A stretch of 64,000 nucleotides of DNA, taken from Heterohyrax brucei (taxonomy: Eukaryota > Chordata > Mammalia > Hyracoidea > Procaviidae). The stretch lies in assembly GCA_028571685.1 (NCBI GenBank), contig CM053154.1, positions 10,014,001-10,078,000 of the forward strand, in the 5' to 3' direction. The notes below the pieces were generated by a model, which was given only the letters and a program-made list of their open reading frames with translations, made no database searches and was not told where the DNA came from. This document shows, in pieces, positions 23,920 to 34,476 of this stretch. Every line of letters starts with the position of its first letter. Position 1 is the stretch's first letter. A program made the translations under genes and the position numbers.

Positions 23920-24106
23920 GATTTAAACCCAAACCCATAGCCACCAAGTCGAGTCTGACTTGGAGCGACCCTACAGGACAGGGTAGAACTGCCTCTTAGG
24001 GTTTCCACGGCTGTTATCTTTAAGGAAGCCAAGTGCCACATCTTTCTTCCTTAGAGTGGGTTCAAACCATAGCTGAGCACTTAACCAGTGGGATACCAGG
24101 ACTCCT
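23920..24106 (-). mobile_element. AfroSINE, long-body variant
   Basis: AACCCATAGCCACCAAGTCG, CAGGACAGGGTAGAACTGCC, head GGATACCAGGACTCC. Confidence 0.88.
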
Positions 24107-24114
24107 TCATATTA

Positions 24115-25399
24115 ATACAAGGTCTGATAATTAACTGCAAATTTGTGACTGTGTGCTTACGTTGACAGCACTGTAAAAACAACTCAGTCAGGTTTCATAA
24201 CCCTAGTATTTCAGTGTCTCACAGCTGGGTCCATGTCAACATGTGGCGGTATCTTGCTGAGTGGCATTCATTATTGTTGTCTATTTTTGTGTGCATCGCA
24301 AGAGTGTCAGGGCTTGAATTAGACCAACAAACCAACATTAAATTTCTTGTTAAACTTGGCAAGAGTGGGAGTGTAATCATGGTCACATTAATCAGGTTTA
24401 TAGGGATGATATCGTGAAGAAAACGACACTATACAAACAGATCAAATGTTTCTCTCAGGGGAGAGAAAGCGTCCCTGATGAGAGGTCAGGGCAGCCAGTA
24501 ATGAGCAGAACTGATGAAAACATTGCAAAAATTCATCAGATTTGTGCATCAAAATCATCAGCTGATTGTAAGAAGCATAGCAGCCCAAGTAAACGGCGAC
24601 AGAGAAACAGGAAAATCTTAACTGAAAAATCTTGGCATCAGGAAGTATGTGCAAAAATGAAAGGAGCTTACCAATGAACCAAAGCAAAGGAGAGTTGAAG
24701 TTTGCCAAGACCTTCTGGAGAGGAAAGGCGATGTTTTAGGGCATGTTAACACTAGTGAGGAAGCATGGATATTCCAATACAACCCTGAAACAAAGTGTCA
24801 GAGTGCACAATGGAAGTCAGCCAGTTCTCCTTGGCCAGAAAAGTTCCATTAGCCCAAATCAAGAGTCACAACGATGTTGCTAATTTTTTTTTATATCAGA
24901 GGAATTGTTCATCATGACTTTCTACCAACTGGTTAACAGTCAACCATGTTTACTATTTCAAGGTGCTGAAAATGCTACATGAAAAAGTTTGATGAAAGTG
25001 ACCTGAACTTTTGGCCAGCATCACGAAAGCGCACCAACTTACATGGCACTATCTATGAGGGAGTTTTTAATAAGCAAACACATAGCTGTATTGGAACATC
25101 CTTTCTACTCACCTGATCTGGCCTCTGGTGACTTTTTCTTTACCTAAAGATAAAAGAAATATTGAAAGGAAGATATTTTGATGCCTTTTAGGACATCAAA
25201 GGTAATATGACAACAGCTCTGATGTCCATTCCAGAAAAAGAGTTCCAACGCTGCTTCAAAGGGTGGACTAGGCACTGGCATCGGTGCATAGCTTCCGAAG
25301 GGAAGTACTGCAAAGGTAACCATAGTGATATTCAGCAAGCAGGTATGCAGCACTTTTTCTAGGATGAGTTCGTGAACTTAATTGTCAGACTTCACATAT
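24115..25399 (+). mobile_element. Mariner DNA transposon, nearly full length, dead
   Basis: About 1.28 kb with related termini (GGTCTGATAATTAACTG at the left; AATTGTCAGACTTC at the right). The transposase is recognisable in pieces: KFLVKLGKSGS, then TLYKQIKCFSQGRESVPDER and SGQPVMSRTDENIAKI (DNA-binding part), then EEAWIFQYNPETK, where the first catalytic Asp of the DD34D triad is replaced by Glu, then YSPDLASGDFF and CIASEGKY. Several stops and frameshifts separate these, so it cannot be active. It is the best local reference for the palindromic elements. Confidence 0.88.
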
Positions 25400-26065
25400 A
25401 GGGCCTGTTTGTTTTGTTTTTCCTTTTATTAATTTGTTGAGCAAAAAGTGGATAAGATTATACAAAGAGACACTGACCCAGTGAAGAAAACAGTGGTGTT
25501 TTAGCAAAATTTCTGCAAATCTGTGAACATGTTATCTGTGACATAAAAGCTTTTATTCCTTCTGTAGCACAGATTTACACACAATGATCACAGTGCTAAG
25601 TTTCACAAAATGCTGGACAGATAAGCACCCAAAGAAGGTTATACTACAACAAAACCTCATCAACGATACATCAACTACAAATCACTGAGACATCAAGACA
25701 ATGTATGTTTGTAGTCACCCAGCTAAAAGGGCCTCTATTTTAGCAGAAGAGACAAAGAGTAAACAAATAAATTAGGTTGGTGTGTTGTATCCATGACGGA
25801 AGGAGGTTGGCGTGGCTGGGGCAGAGAAGGGAATGGAAAGGGGCTGATGGGCTTTGAAACTGTCCACCTTGGGCCTGAAAGGGCCCTGCACAGTCCAGCT
25901 GCCGTGTTCCTCTTCTCACGTGATTCTCCAGGTCGCCGGCGCCTTCCAACTGTCCTGATCAAAAGCTGGGAAACTCTGCCCCCGCTCCTGGAGTTTCATG
26001 AGGTCAGTTCGCCCCCTAGTGGACGCCGTCGTCACAGCCACAACTTCAGGCCCCTCTCCATCCAG
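25400..26065. other. Intergenic single-copy stretch
   Basis: No gene seen; the overlapping short frames on both strands have no domain. Confidence 0.4.
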
Positions 26066-26136
26066 CAACCAACCAAACCAAAACCAAACCTGTTGCGTGC
26101 TGAGTCAGTTCTGGCTCATGAAGACCCATCCCAATA
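26066..26136 (-). mobile_element. AfroSINE, tail fragment
   Basis: CAACCAACCAAACCAAAACC then TGCTGAGTCAGTTCTGGCTC. Confidence 0.7.
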
Positions 26137-26162
26137 ATATTTTAAATGTCCTGGAGTGCAGA

Positions 26163-26546
26163 AAGTCCCTGGGTAGCTGAGTCTGTGCTCGATACTAACA
26201 GAAAGGGAGGTGGTTCAAACCTCCCCAGCAGTTCTGTGGAAGAAAGCCCGGGGATCGGCTTCTGCGGAAATTAGAACACACTGCTTGTTGTCAAGTCACT
26301 TCCAACTCCCAGCGACTCCTTGGGTTGCAGAATAGAACTGCTGCGTAAGGTTTTCCTGGCTATACAGTCTTTATGGAAGCGGGTCACCAGCACTTTCTTC
26401 CATAGCTCTGTTGGCTGGATTTGAACCCACAACCTTTAGGTTAGCAGCCAAGGAAACCTCGGGCAGCTTAGTCCTGCTCTGTGGCAAGTGGGGCTGCCAT
26501 GAGTTAGAACTGATCGGTCAGCAGTAGGTTTAGGCTTTTCGGTTTG
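26163..26546 (+). mobile_element. AfroSINE split by another SINE
   Basis: The head part is at 26163-26270 (GTCCCTGGGTAGCTGAG, GGTGGTTCAAACCTCCCC) and the tail part at about 26450-26546 (GGCTGCCATGAGTTAGAACT). The insertion between them is listed separately. Confidence 0.75.
26275..26448 (-). mobile_element. AfroSINE inserted in the preceding SINE
   Basis: TGTTGTCAAGTCACTTCCAA, CAGAATAGAACTGCTGCG, GGATTTGAACCCACAACCTT and GGTTAGCAGCCAAG, in inverted orientation. Confidence 0.8.
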
Positions 26547-28580
26547 GCACTCAGGGGCACTATGCCTACTTCTCAGATAAAGAGGGGGTCACACCGTTAT
26601 CAGGCAAGTCACCAAGAGGACAGTGCCCCTGTGTGAGCAGGGAGCAGGCTGCATTAGGCTTACTAGCCCAAGCACCTGACAGAGGGCTTGGCAGGTAGAC
26701 AGAAGTGAGAGAAGAGAGCACGTTAGCCAGGCAGGTGCAGCTTGCATGGATGTATGCGGCAGTGGGCAAAAGGCATCCAAGAGCCCCACAGGGAGGTGAG
26801 GTGGCTTCGTGGAGTGTAGGTACCTCTGGCTACCAATAGCCTGTAAGGCACTGCTGAAGTTCCAAGGGACTTGGTCAGGAGGACAGGTCATGGCTGCTCC
26901 CCTGGACAGGAGAGCAAGAGTCTGGATGCAGGACCTCACAGCTGTCCCCCTGCCTTGGCATCTTGGCTTGTCCAGCCCGGCACCTTCTCACCCCGACCTC
27001 ATCAGTCAAGGACAGACAACAGGTGGTTCTGTCATGGGAAAAAGATGGGGTCGGGAAGGCTGGGCAGGCTGGTTACAGGGATGTGTCTGGGAGCCACGTG
27101 GGAGCCATCTGTTACTTGCCCAGCGATTGCTCCTGGGTCTTCGTCTTTATTTCACCATTAACATGGCAGGCTTACAGCCCGCTGGGGGCACTCTTCCTCT
27201 GGGAGGGTCTTGGCTCAGCCTTTGCTCTGAATGTCTGTCTCTGATCTGGAAATTCAGCTGAAGGGAGCAGATGAGGCCCAAGCTGGGAAGCCATTCTTGG
27301 CGTGACCATGACCAGAATTCCCTCTCGGTGTGGGACAGGTGCTTCCACTGACTTCAGGCTTGACCAGGAGCCTCATGTGGTTCACACATTTGTGCGCCTG
27401 TGTGCATGCATGTGTGGGTGTGTGTGTGTGCACTCTGTGCATGGCAACAAACATCTGTAACGGCAACAGGTCTTTACATGCACAGCAGAGACATTAAATA
27501 TGTTCATCCAGTTGTTTGACCATCACCCATAAGCACTGTGCTCCTTTAAAATATCTTCTATATGACACCAAATGGTCAAAAATTGCTTTAAAACGAACAT
27601 GAGTGAGCAGGAAAACCAGATTAACAGAAAGTGCAGATCTGATTCCAAAGGGCCACAACCACTGAGGATGCCACGAAACACAGTTCTGCTCAGGGGCACG
27701 TGAGTCATCACAGGTCTGAGTCCAGGTGACAACACATGGTGTGGTGTTTGGTTTGGGCACAAGACCACAACTCAGGGAAGGTTCACACATGGGTGCATGA
27801 CCAAGATAGAAGCAGAAACTGGCCTGACAAGGCCCCTGGTCAATTATGGCACCTTGAGAAAAAACTCTCTTGAAGCCTTTGCTCAAGCCGATCAGCCTTC
27901 CACAGGGCCAGAGAGTCGCCCGTTTTCTAACTGGCTCCACCCTTCTCGCTACCATTTCAGTTAGGAAACCAGCTGTGCAATTCATATATGAAGGAGAGGA
28001 CAAAAATAACAAACCAGAAAATTATGAAAGGATGAGGAGTCTTGATTGCTGGAATGCTAGGGAGGCTTGCATCCCCCACAAATGCTTGTCTGGCCTCCTC
28101 TGCCTGAGGCTTCTGGTGTGTGACCACTGTACGCAGAGCCTCAGGCTCAGTACCAGTGCGAGGCCTTAGACCATGAAGCATGTTTTCACCCAGGTATCAT
28201 CTCAGACTTGTGTTCTAGACGTAGTGACTTGTCAGAAGAGAACACAAAGGAAAAGGCACAGATAGACAGGACACCCGGGGGCAACGGACCTGGGCAGGCT
28301 GTGAAACAGGAGGAAGGTGTCCCCACTGGCTTCTCCCCTGCTGTCCACAGCCTTCATGACTTCCACATGAGGCGATGCCCATAAAGCACATTTGAACTTT
28401 TCTGTCCTGTGAAAACATCCTCTCCACCAACCACAGAGCTTGTTAAGCTAGGTTTACTCCTTTGGGTAAAAGATTACAGTTGAGTTTTCTGATGGACAAA
28501 TTATCCTGAGGCAGACACGTGGCTCTTCAGTTTCGGGGTCAATGGGCATCAAAGGGCATCCAGCAATAATAAAAGAAGGC
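26547..28580. other. Intergenic single-copy stretch, 2 kb
   Basis: Several overlapping frames of 90-170 codons exist on both strands (e.g. 27494-28012 minus, 26809-27261 plus). None shows a domain, splice context or homology I recognise. A short TG-rich run lies at 27405-27432. Confidence 0.4.
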
Positions 28581-28589
28581 TTCAGAGCC

Positions 28590-28705
28590 AGACGTCACCT
28601 CCTCGTCACTGTGGAACTTTAAGCTGGTTACCGAACTGCTCTGGGCCTCAGTGCCCTCATCTGTGAAATGGAGACTCTAATGACACCTGGCTCAAAAAGC
28701 AGCTG
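28590..28705 (+). mobile_element. MIR SINE fragment
   Basis: GGGCCTCAGTGCCCTCATCT then GTGAAATGGAGACTC is the MIR core in plus orientation. Confidence 0.75.
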
Positions 28706-28729
28706 TGATATAAGCTCTGAGCACATTCT

Positions 28730-28878
28730 CAGTGGGTGGTGGTGAGGCAGACGAGGAGAAGGGGGTGGGGAGGAGAAGGGACAGGGGTGGGGAGGAGAAG
28801 GGGGAGGGTGGGGAGGGGAAGAGGGAGGGGTGGGGAAGGGGGAGGGGGACAGGGCAGAGAGAGGAGGGGGAGGATGTG
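28730..28878 (+). repeat. Purine-rich G-tract (imperfect GGGGAGGAGAAGG-type repeats)
   Basis: About 150 bases that are almost all G and A, with many runs of three to five G separated by one to six bases. This is simple, imperfectly repeated sequence with potential for G-quadruplex or triplex folding. The open frames across it are low-complexity artefacts. Confidence 0.9.
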
Positions 28879-28879
28879 G

Positions 28880-29432
28880 ATAAAAGCTTATGTGACCCAG
28901 CCAGACGTGTCTAACGGAAACTGTTATAGAGTCTGAGTCACTTCGTCATTTTTTGAAACAACACATGCATTTGTTACAGCTCTTCTGTTAAGATCTCTGC
29001 TGATTCCTGGCAGGGGACACACACTGAGGCAGTCACATTTCAGTGCTCTAAATAAAACCATTGCCTGACGGCCAGAAGGCACTGCGCTGAGGGCTCCACC
29101 CCCATTGTGACGGAGGCCCGGGAAGACCAGCCGGCAGGGTGGGGGTGAGTCAGCCCACTGGGCCCCGCTGACTCCCCACACCGTCAGAAGGCCAGGACCG
29201 CTGCGCTGTTCCCCACATGTGGGCGTTACTGGACTCCGAGCTGGCACCCTGGCTGGCAGCTCGATTCCTTGAGGGGGGCCCTGACTGCGTGATTGTCACC
29301 CAGCCCCGCATGTCCCACCTGGGGCCCGTCTTTGTGGCTGAGAGCGGGGCGCTGGCGGAGGACCGACCATATCCAGACACATCGGCGAGACTTGGGGACT
29401 TTCCAGAGACGTGGGAAGGGAAGCTGGCCTGA
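28880..29432. other. GC-rich intergenic stretch
   Basis: No gene supported; overlapping frames on both strands reflect GC richness. Confidence 0.35.
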
Positions 29433-29641
29433 ACGGCACAGATGTCGGTATTGGCTGCGGTGTTGTTGCCGGCTCCTAGCACTCCGACGTGCACAGCAGA
29501 ACTTCTCCAGGCGGGCTTCAAGTCTGCGACCTTTCAGAAGCAGATGACCAGGCCTGTCTTCTGAGGCACCCCTGGGTGGATTTGAACTGCCAGCCTCTCC
29601 ACTAGCAATCTAGTGCTTAACTCTTTGTACCACCCAGGGAG
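29433..29641 (-). mobile_element. AfroSINE, long-body variant
   Basis: CAGAAGCAGATGACCAGGCC, TGGGTGGATTTGAACTGCC and head TTTGTACCACCCAGGGA. Confidence 0.85.
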
Positions 29642-29889
29642 CAGACAACACCGTGAAAGCCCCAGGAGAAAGAAGGAGTTGGGGTAACCCTAGGGGCGGC
29701 TCCACCTCACAAACGCCCCATGACACTGCGTGTGATGCTCTTCCTTCAGGGGTCACAAGCCTCCAGTGGCCATGACCAGTGCCTTCGTGGCCTAGTGGAG
29801 ACTGGAAACTTGTAAAGAAGGTTAGGGGCTGAAAGTAGGTGGGCTAAGGGGGCAGCTGGAGCCATTTTGCAGTAGTGTGGTTGACCAAC

Positions 29890-30060
29890 AGGAAACCCTG
29901 GTGGCATAGCAGTTAAAGAGCTACACCTGGTAATCAGAGGGTCGGCAGTTCAAATCCACCAGGCGCTTCTTGGAAACACTATGGAGTAGTTCTACTCTGT
30001 CCTATGGGGTTGCTATGAGTCGACACCGACTCGAAGGCCATGAGTTTGGTTTGGGTTTGA
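29890..30060 (+). mobile_element. AfroSINE
   Basis: GGAAACCCTGGTGGCATAGC, GGCAGTTCAAATCCACCAGG, GTCCTATGGGGTTGCTATGA, then a GGTTTGGTTT-like end. Nearly complete. Confidence 0.95.
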
Positions 30061-31071
30061 AATGACCATTATTCAGTGAACCCTATGACAGCCAGAAGTC
30101 AACAACACTGCCCTGTTTTTCAGGGTCTCACATGTCTTCTGCCTTTGACAGGGTACTGTCTTACCAGTTTCTTATTGCTCTTTTTGGTGGAAAATATTTG
30201 GGGTTTCCTTCTCTGACAGGTTTCTGGCTCACACAGGTTCTGGCTTTTGCAGGTTCCACTGTAACTCATCAGTATTACTAATACTGTGTTCCTCCCTGGG
30301 TGAAGGGACCCTGCTGTCCCACCACCCCTCCTTCACAGGGTCAGGAAGCTATGCTGCCGTGGGGACATCCACACGTAAGTGGCCCTTCAGTCTCTGTCAA
30401 CTCACAGTCCCACCCCCATCGTGATCCAGGTCACTGCAGATGGTTCACAGGGATCCTAGCAGCACGCAGCTGACTCCTCACACCCAAAAGCGTCTCTGTC
30501 CTTTTTAATGTTTGGATGTCACAGCGTGTTCTAGGAGAAGGGGATGCTTCTGCTGCTGCAGCTAGACCTAAGCCCTGAGGATCTCTGCACAGAGGGTGGC
30601 CACAGGGCCCACAGGGCCTCCCCACATTCTCTCACCACCTCTAGGACCCCCTAGACGCAGACCCACACCACCAGCACACAATACACAACACAAGTCTCAG
30701 CACACCACCTGCTTGGTTAAGGTCTTCACTGCCTCATGGCCAAGAGGAGAAGCTAGACTCCATTCTTGTGGCTGTTGTAACCCCACAGTCTTGACCCTGT
30801 GTGACAAGCATCCCTCCTCAGGGTGGTCTCCCCTATCTCAGAAGGAGCTCCTAGCGGCAGGTAATGCCCTCCTCTTGTTCTATCTCTAGTACCAGCAGAG
30901 AGCCAGGCCCCAGGGAGGAGGGGAAGAGACGCAGAGTGGGTCAGCTGAGGGGCCCAGGCCATGCAGAGTACCAGGTTTCCCCACAGAGGACTCGGGGAAA
31001 GCCCCCCAGTGTGGCCAAGTCAGACGCTGTCCATCCCATGCTGACCTCCACTGTCTGCAGCGTAGAGCTCC
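30061..31071. other. Intergenic single-copy stretch
   Basis: No gene or clear repeat seen. Confidence 0.4.
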
Positions 31072-31270
31072 AGGCAAACCAAAGGACCAAACCTGATTTT
31101 GACTCATGGCCTCTCCATGTGTTATAGACTAGAATTCTGCTCCATAGAGTTTTCACTGGCAGCTTTTTCAGATGCAGATAGCCAGGCCTTTCTTCTGAGG
31201 CACCTCTGGGTAGGTTCAAACCACTGACCTTTTGGTTAGTACTTAACCACTGCACCACCCAGGGCCTCCA
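31072..31270 (-). mobile_element. AfroSINE, long-body variant
   Basis: AACCTGATTTTGACTCATGG, AGGCCTTTCTTCTGAGGCAC, head CACTGCACCACCCAGGGC. Confidence 0.9.
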
Positions 31271-31681
31271 TGCTCTAGCACTGGCATGACAGCCAGGAAT
31301 TAAACCGCTCTAGCTAGCCTACCTCTGGCCACCTTTGGAAGAGAAGCCAGCTGTCACAGCCACCTTGAACTTGGTCTGGGCCATTCAGTCACACGTACAT
31401 TCCCTACTGCACTACCTCTGTGAGCCACATCAGCCTAGACTTCTGTTGGTATTTCCCAAACTGGGTCAAGCGCCGTGCAGGTCATTCACCGCGTCCAAGT
31501 CCAAGCTCAGCCTGTCTGAAGTTTTAACGAGGTGGAGACCAGTACTGCGCGAGCTCATCAGTGCTGGAATGAAATAACATTCCGTGCTGTACCACACCCA
31601 CCAGACACGAGCTTGCTGCAAGTTTTCAGATGGAAAAACAGGGCCAGGAAAGAGCAGGGTCTGACACAGAGCTGTCCTGCA
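31271..31681. other. Intergenic single-copy stretch
   Basis: No gene or clear repeat seen. Confidence 0.4.
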
Positions 31682-32285
31682 CAGCACCCCTAAGCTGGCC
31701 TGGCAAGCAGCACCCCTAAGCTGAGCCTAGCAGGTGGTATCCCTAAGTTGGACCTGGCAGGCAGCATCCCTAAGCTGGGGCTGGTAGGCAGGACCCCTAA
31801 GCGGGGCCTGGAGGGCAGCACCCCTAAGCTAGGCCTGGCAGGTGGGACCCCTAAGCTGGACCTAGCAGGCAGGACCCCTAAGCTGGGTGTGGTGTGCAGG
31901 ACCCCTAAGCCAGGTCTGGTGGGCAGCACCCCAAGGTGGACCTGGAGGGCAGCACCCCTAAGCTGGGTCTGGTGGGTGGGACCCCTAAGCTGGGCCTGGA
32001 AGGCAGCACCCCTGAGCTGGGCCTGGTGGGCAGGACCCCTAAGCCGGGCGTGGCGGGCAGGACCTCTAAGTTGGACCTAGCAGGCACCACCCCTAAGCTG
32101 GGCGTGGTGGGCAGGACCCCTAAGTTGGACCTGGCAGGCAGCACCCCTAAGCTGGGCCTGGAAGGCAGCACCCCTAAGCTGGACCTGGCAGGCAGGACCC
32201 CTAAGCTGGGCCTGGAGGGCAGCACCCCTAAGCTGGGGCTGGCAGGCAGGACCCCTAAGCTGGGCCTGGCAGGTGGTACAAGGAC
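31682..32285. repeat. 27-bp minisatellite, about 22 units
   Basis: The unit resembles GGCCTGGCAGGCAGCACCCC followed by TAAGCTG. Because 27 is a multiple of three, frames stay open across the array and read as nine-residue repeats (GSTPKLGLA/GRTPKLDLA on plus; LGVLPARPS on minus). A one-base-short unit at about 31931 shifts the plus frame. There is no sign of a gene: no splice context, and several frames are open equally. Confidence 0.95.
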
Positions 32286-32655
32286 CCCTGCACACGGCGG
32301 CTCTTCTCACTCAGCATCTAGAGAGGCACCCAGCAGGCTGGGCAGAAGTGGGTCCACGTGTCAAGTGCTCCAGCTTCACTTTTGCAAAAGCTGGAAGAAG
32401 CATCAGGGCAGTTTCTGAGGAGACAAAGCATGGAGGGGGAGGGGGCAGTTGTGACCTACCAGCCTGCAGGGGGCTGTTAAAGTGACCATAGACAGCATAG
32501 ATGGGCCTGAGAGGGACACAAGGACCCCAACACCAAGCTGAGTGCTGTGAGTCCCTGGGTCCCTAAGTACCCCTAGAGAAGTCGAGATGAACCAGGTAGG
32601 GGCAGGGGATGGAAGGGAGTCAGAGGTCATGGTCCCCAAAAAGGTCAAGAGGAGG
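32286..32655. other. Intergenic stretch
   Basis: No gene or clear repeat seen. Confidence 0.4.
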
Positions 32656-32659
32656 CCTA

Positions 32660-32795
32660 GGGTACTATGGAAAAGCCACGGGCTCAGACTCTCTGGGCTT
32701 GAGTCTACCTCCCTACTTACCACTGAAAACTTGAGCAAGAGACTTGATTTCTGAGGGTTAACATCTGCCTTATCAGAGGGGATACATACAGTACT
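32660..32795 (+). mobile_element. MIR SINE fragment (probable)
   Basis: GGGCTTGAGTCTACCTCCC, ACTTACCACTG and GAGACTTGATTTCTGAGG follow the order of a decayed MIR. Confidence 0.5.
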
Positions 32796-32824
32796 GTCCA
32801 CCTCAGGGCTGATCAGACAATTAA

Positions 32825-32994
32825 AGGAGCTGACTCCGGTGGTATAGTGGTTAAGAGCTACGGCTGCTAACCTAAAGGTCAGCAGTTCTAACCCACCAGG
32901 CTCTCCTTGGAAACCGAAAGGGGTGGTTCTATTCTGCCCTAAAGGGTTGCTGTGAGTCAGAACCTACTCACGGCCATGGGTTTGGTTTGGTTTG
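32825..32994 (+). mobile_element. AfroSINE
   Basis: TCCGGTGGTATAGTGGTTAA, GAGCTACGGCTGCTAACCTA, GGGTTGCTGTGAGTCAGAAC, end GGTTTGGTTTGG. Nearly complete. Confidence 0.95.
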
Positions 32995-33214
32995 AAGAGA
33001 CGTAAATTGTTCAGTGTGATGCCTGACGCACAAACACCCACCAGACGTGAGCTAGTATGACTGTCCCTAAAGACCAAACAAGGGCAGAGCTGAAGCAATA
33101 AAAACAGCAGCAGCTGGGTCTGTGAGTGCCATCACTGCTAATTCTCAATGCCAGTGCCAAGGAGGCACTGTTGTCATTATTACCCACTTCACACAGGAGG
33201 AAACAGGCTCAATG

Positions 33215-33425
33215 GCATGAACGCACGTGCTGTCGATAGTTACTGAGGCCTTGCCACTTGCCAAGAACTAACTCATTTAATTGCTATGAAGTATGTACTC
33301 TTTTTGTCACCATTTCACAGACAGGAAACTGGCACAGAGAGGGTAGGTAGCTAGCTCAAGATCACACAGCCAGTACGATGCAGATACAGGTTTGGAACCC
33401 AAGGCCAAATTGGCTCTTTCAACTC
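33215..33425 (-). mobile_element. MIR SINE fragment
   Basis: ACCATTTCACAGACAGGAAA, AGCTCAAGATCACACAGCCA and GGTTTGGAACCCAAGGC are inverted MIR. Confidence 0.8.
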
Positions 33426-33449
33426 AAAGCTCTAGCCCCAGCTGTTAAG

Positions 33450-33520
33450 GCTGTTTTATATTCAGGGCAGTTACTCTGTCCCATAGGGTTGCTACGAGTT
33501 AGAATTGGTTTGCTTTTGGG
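33450..33520 (+). mobile_element. AfroSINE, tail fragment
   Basis: GGGCAGTTACTCTGTCCCAT then AGGGTTGCTACGAGTTAGAA. Confidence 0.8.
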
Positions 33521-34170
33521 TTATGTTGCAAAACCCTGGCTCAGCACCCAAAGCAAGCAGAAGAAACCACAGTCCCAACAGGTCCCAAGAAAACGTGCGT
33601 GTGTGTGCAGGGGGTACAGAGAGGAGTAGCCCGCACAGGTCCCAGGGCCCCCAGGTCAGGGAAGCCAAGCAGCTGAAGACATAACGCACCAACAATGTGC
33701 CACACTGCCATCATGCGCCCCTACAAGTGATCACACCTACAGGCCCGATTCTGACCCTCCTGTGTCCTCCAGGCCAGCGGGGACATGTTGCTGGGAGTCA
33801 GAGGACTCTGGGTGCTCATGAGGTGAATTCCCCTGAGAACATCTGATGGTCTGAAGATGGCGTGACCTTGCCACCCCCAGGCATCCTGCCACCTGTGGTA
33901 GCACTTGCAGGAATGACCCCCGAAGGAAAACACCTGAGAGTTGAGTCCCAAGCCACCTGCCATGCTGTGCCCATCACCTTCAATGGGGAGGGAGGGAATG
34001 CAAACACACCACAGGACCGAAAGGACTTCTGGCTGCATCCTGACTCTGCGAAGTCACCAGACCCAGGAGCAAAGGAGGCACTGGAGTCTCAGCAGGCCAC
34101 AGGCCACTCAGCTACTGAGGGTCAGTACTGACAGGGGCTTTGGCCTAACCTGATGGCACCAGCAAATCAG
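33521..34170. other. Intergenic single-copy stretch
   Basis: No gene supported. Confidence 0.4.
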
Positions 34171-34171
34171 A

Positions 34172-34476
34172 CCCTGGCAGTTTGCTGGTAGAATTCTCTC
34201 CTTCTGTGCTGAAGACCAGGCTCAACTCCTGGCCAAGGCATCTCATAGCAGCCACCATCTGCCCCTCATGGAGGTTTTACGTGTTGCTACGACGTTGAGT
34301 ATGTTTCAGGGGAGCTTCCAGACTAAGGATTAGGAAGAAAGGCCTGGCAATCTCCTCCCCCAAATCTGTGATCTGCTCTGTAACTGACTGCTGGGATGGT
34401 GCAAGAACGGTAGCATTTCCCTCTGTTGAGCATGGGCTCACCACGAATCAGGGACCAACTCAGTGATACGTAACAC
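34172..34476 (+). mobile_element. tRNA-Gly-headed SINE with RTE-derived body
   Basis: Head TTTGCTGGTAGAATTCTCTC and AGGCTCAACTCCTGGCCAAG (tRNA-Gly-like), body CGTGTTGCTACGACGTTGAG and GGGGAGCTTCCAGACTAAGG (matches the RTE 5' region near 22200), end GTAGCATTTCCCTCTGTTGA (RTE 3' type). Confidence 0.82.

Noticed and set aside
27494..28012. A 172-codon minus-strand frame in single-copy DNA
   Set aside because: No recognised domain or splice context; overlapping frames on both strands are similarly open. Left as unsupported.
31936..32418. A 160-codon plus frame made of nine-residue repeats, and a 106-codon minus frame across the same array
   Set aside because: Both are by-products of a 27-base minisatellite. 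Several frames are open equally and a short unit shifts the frame, with no splice or promoter context.
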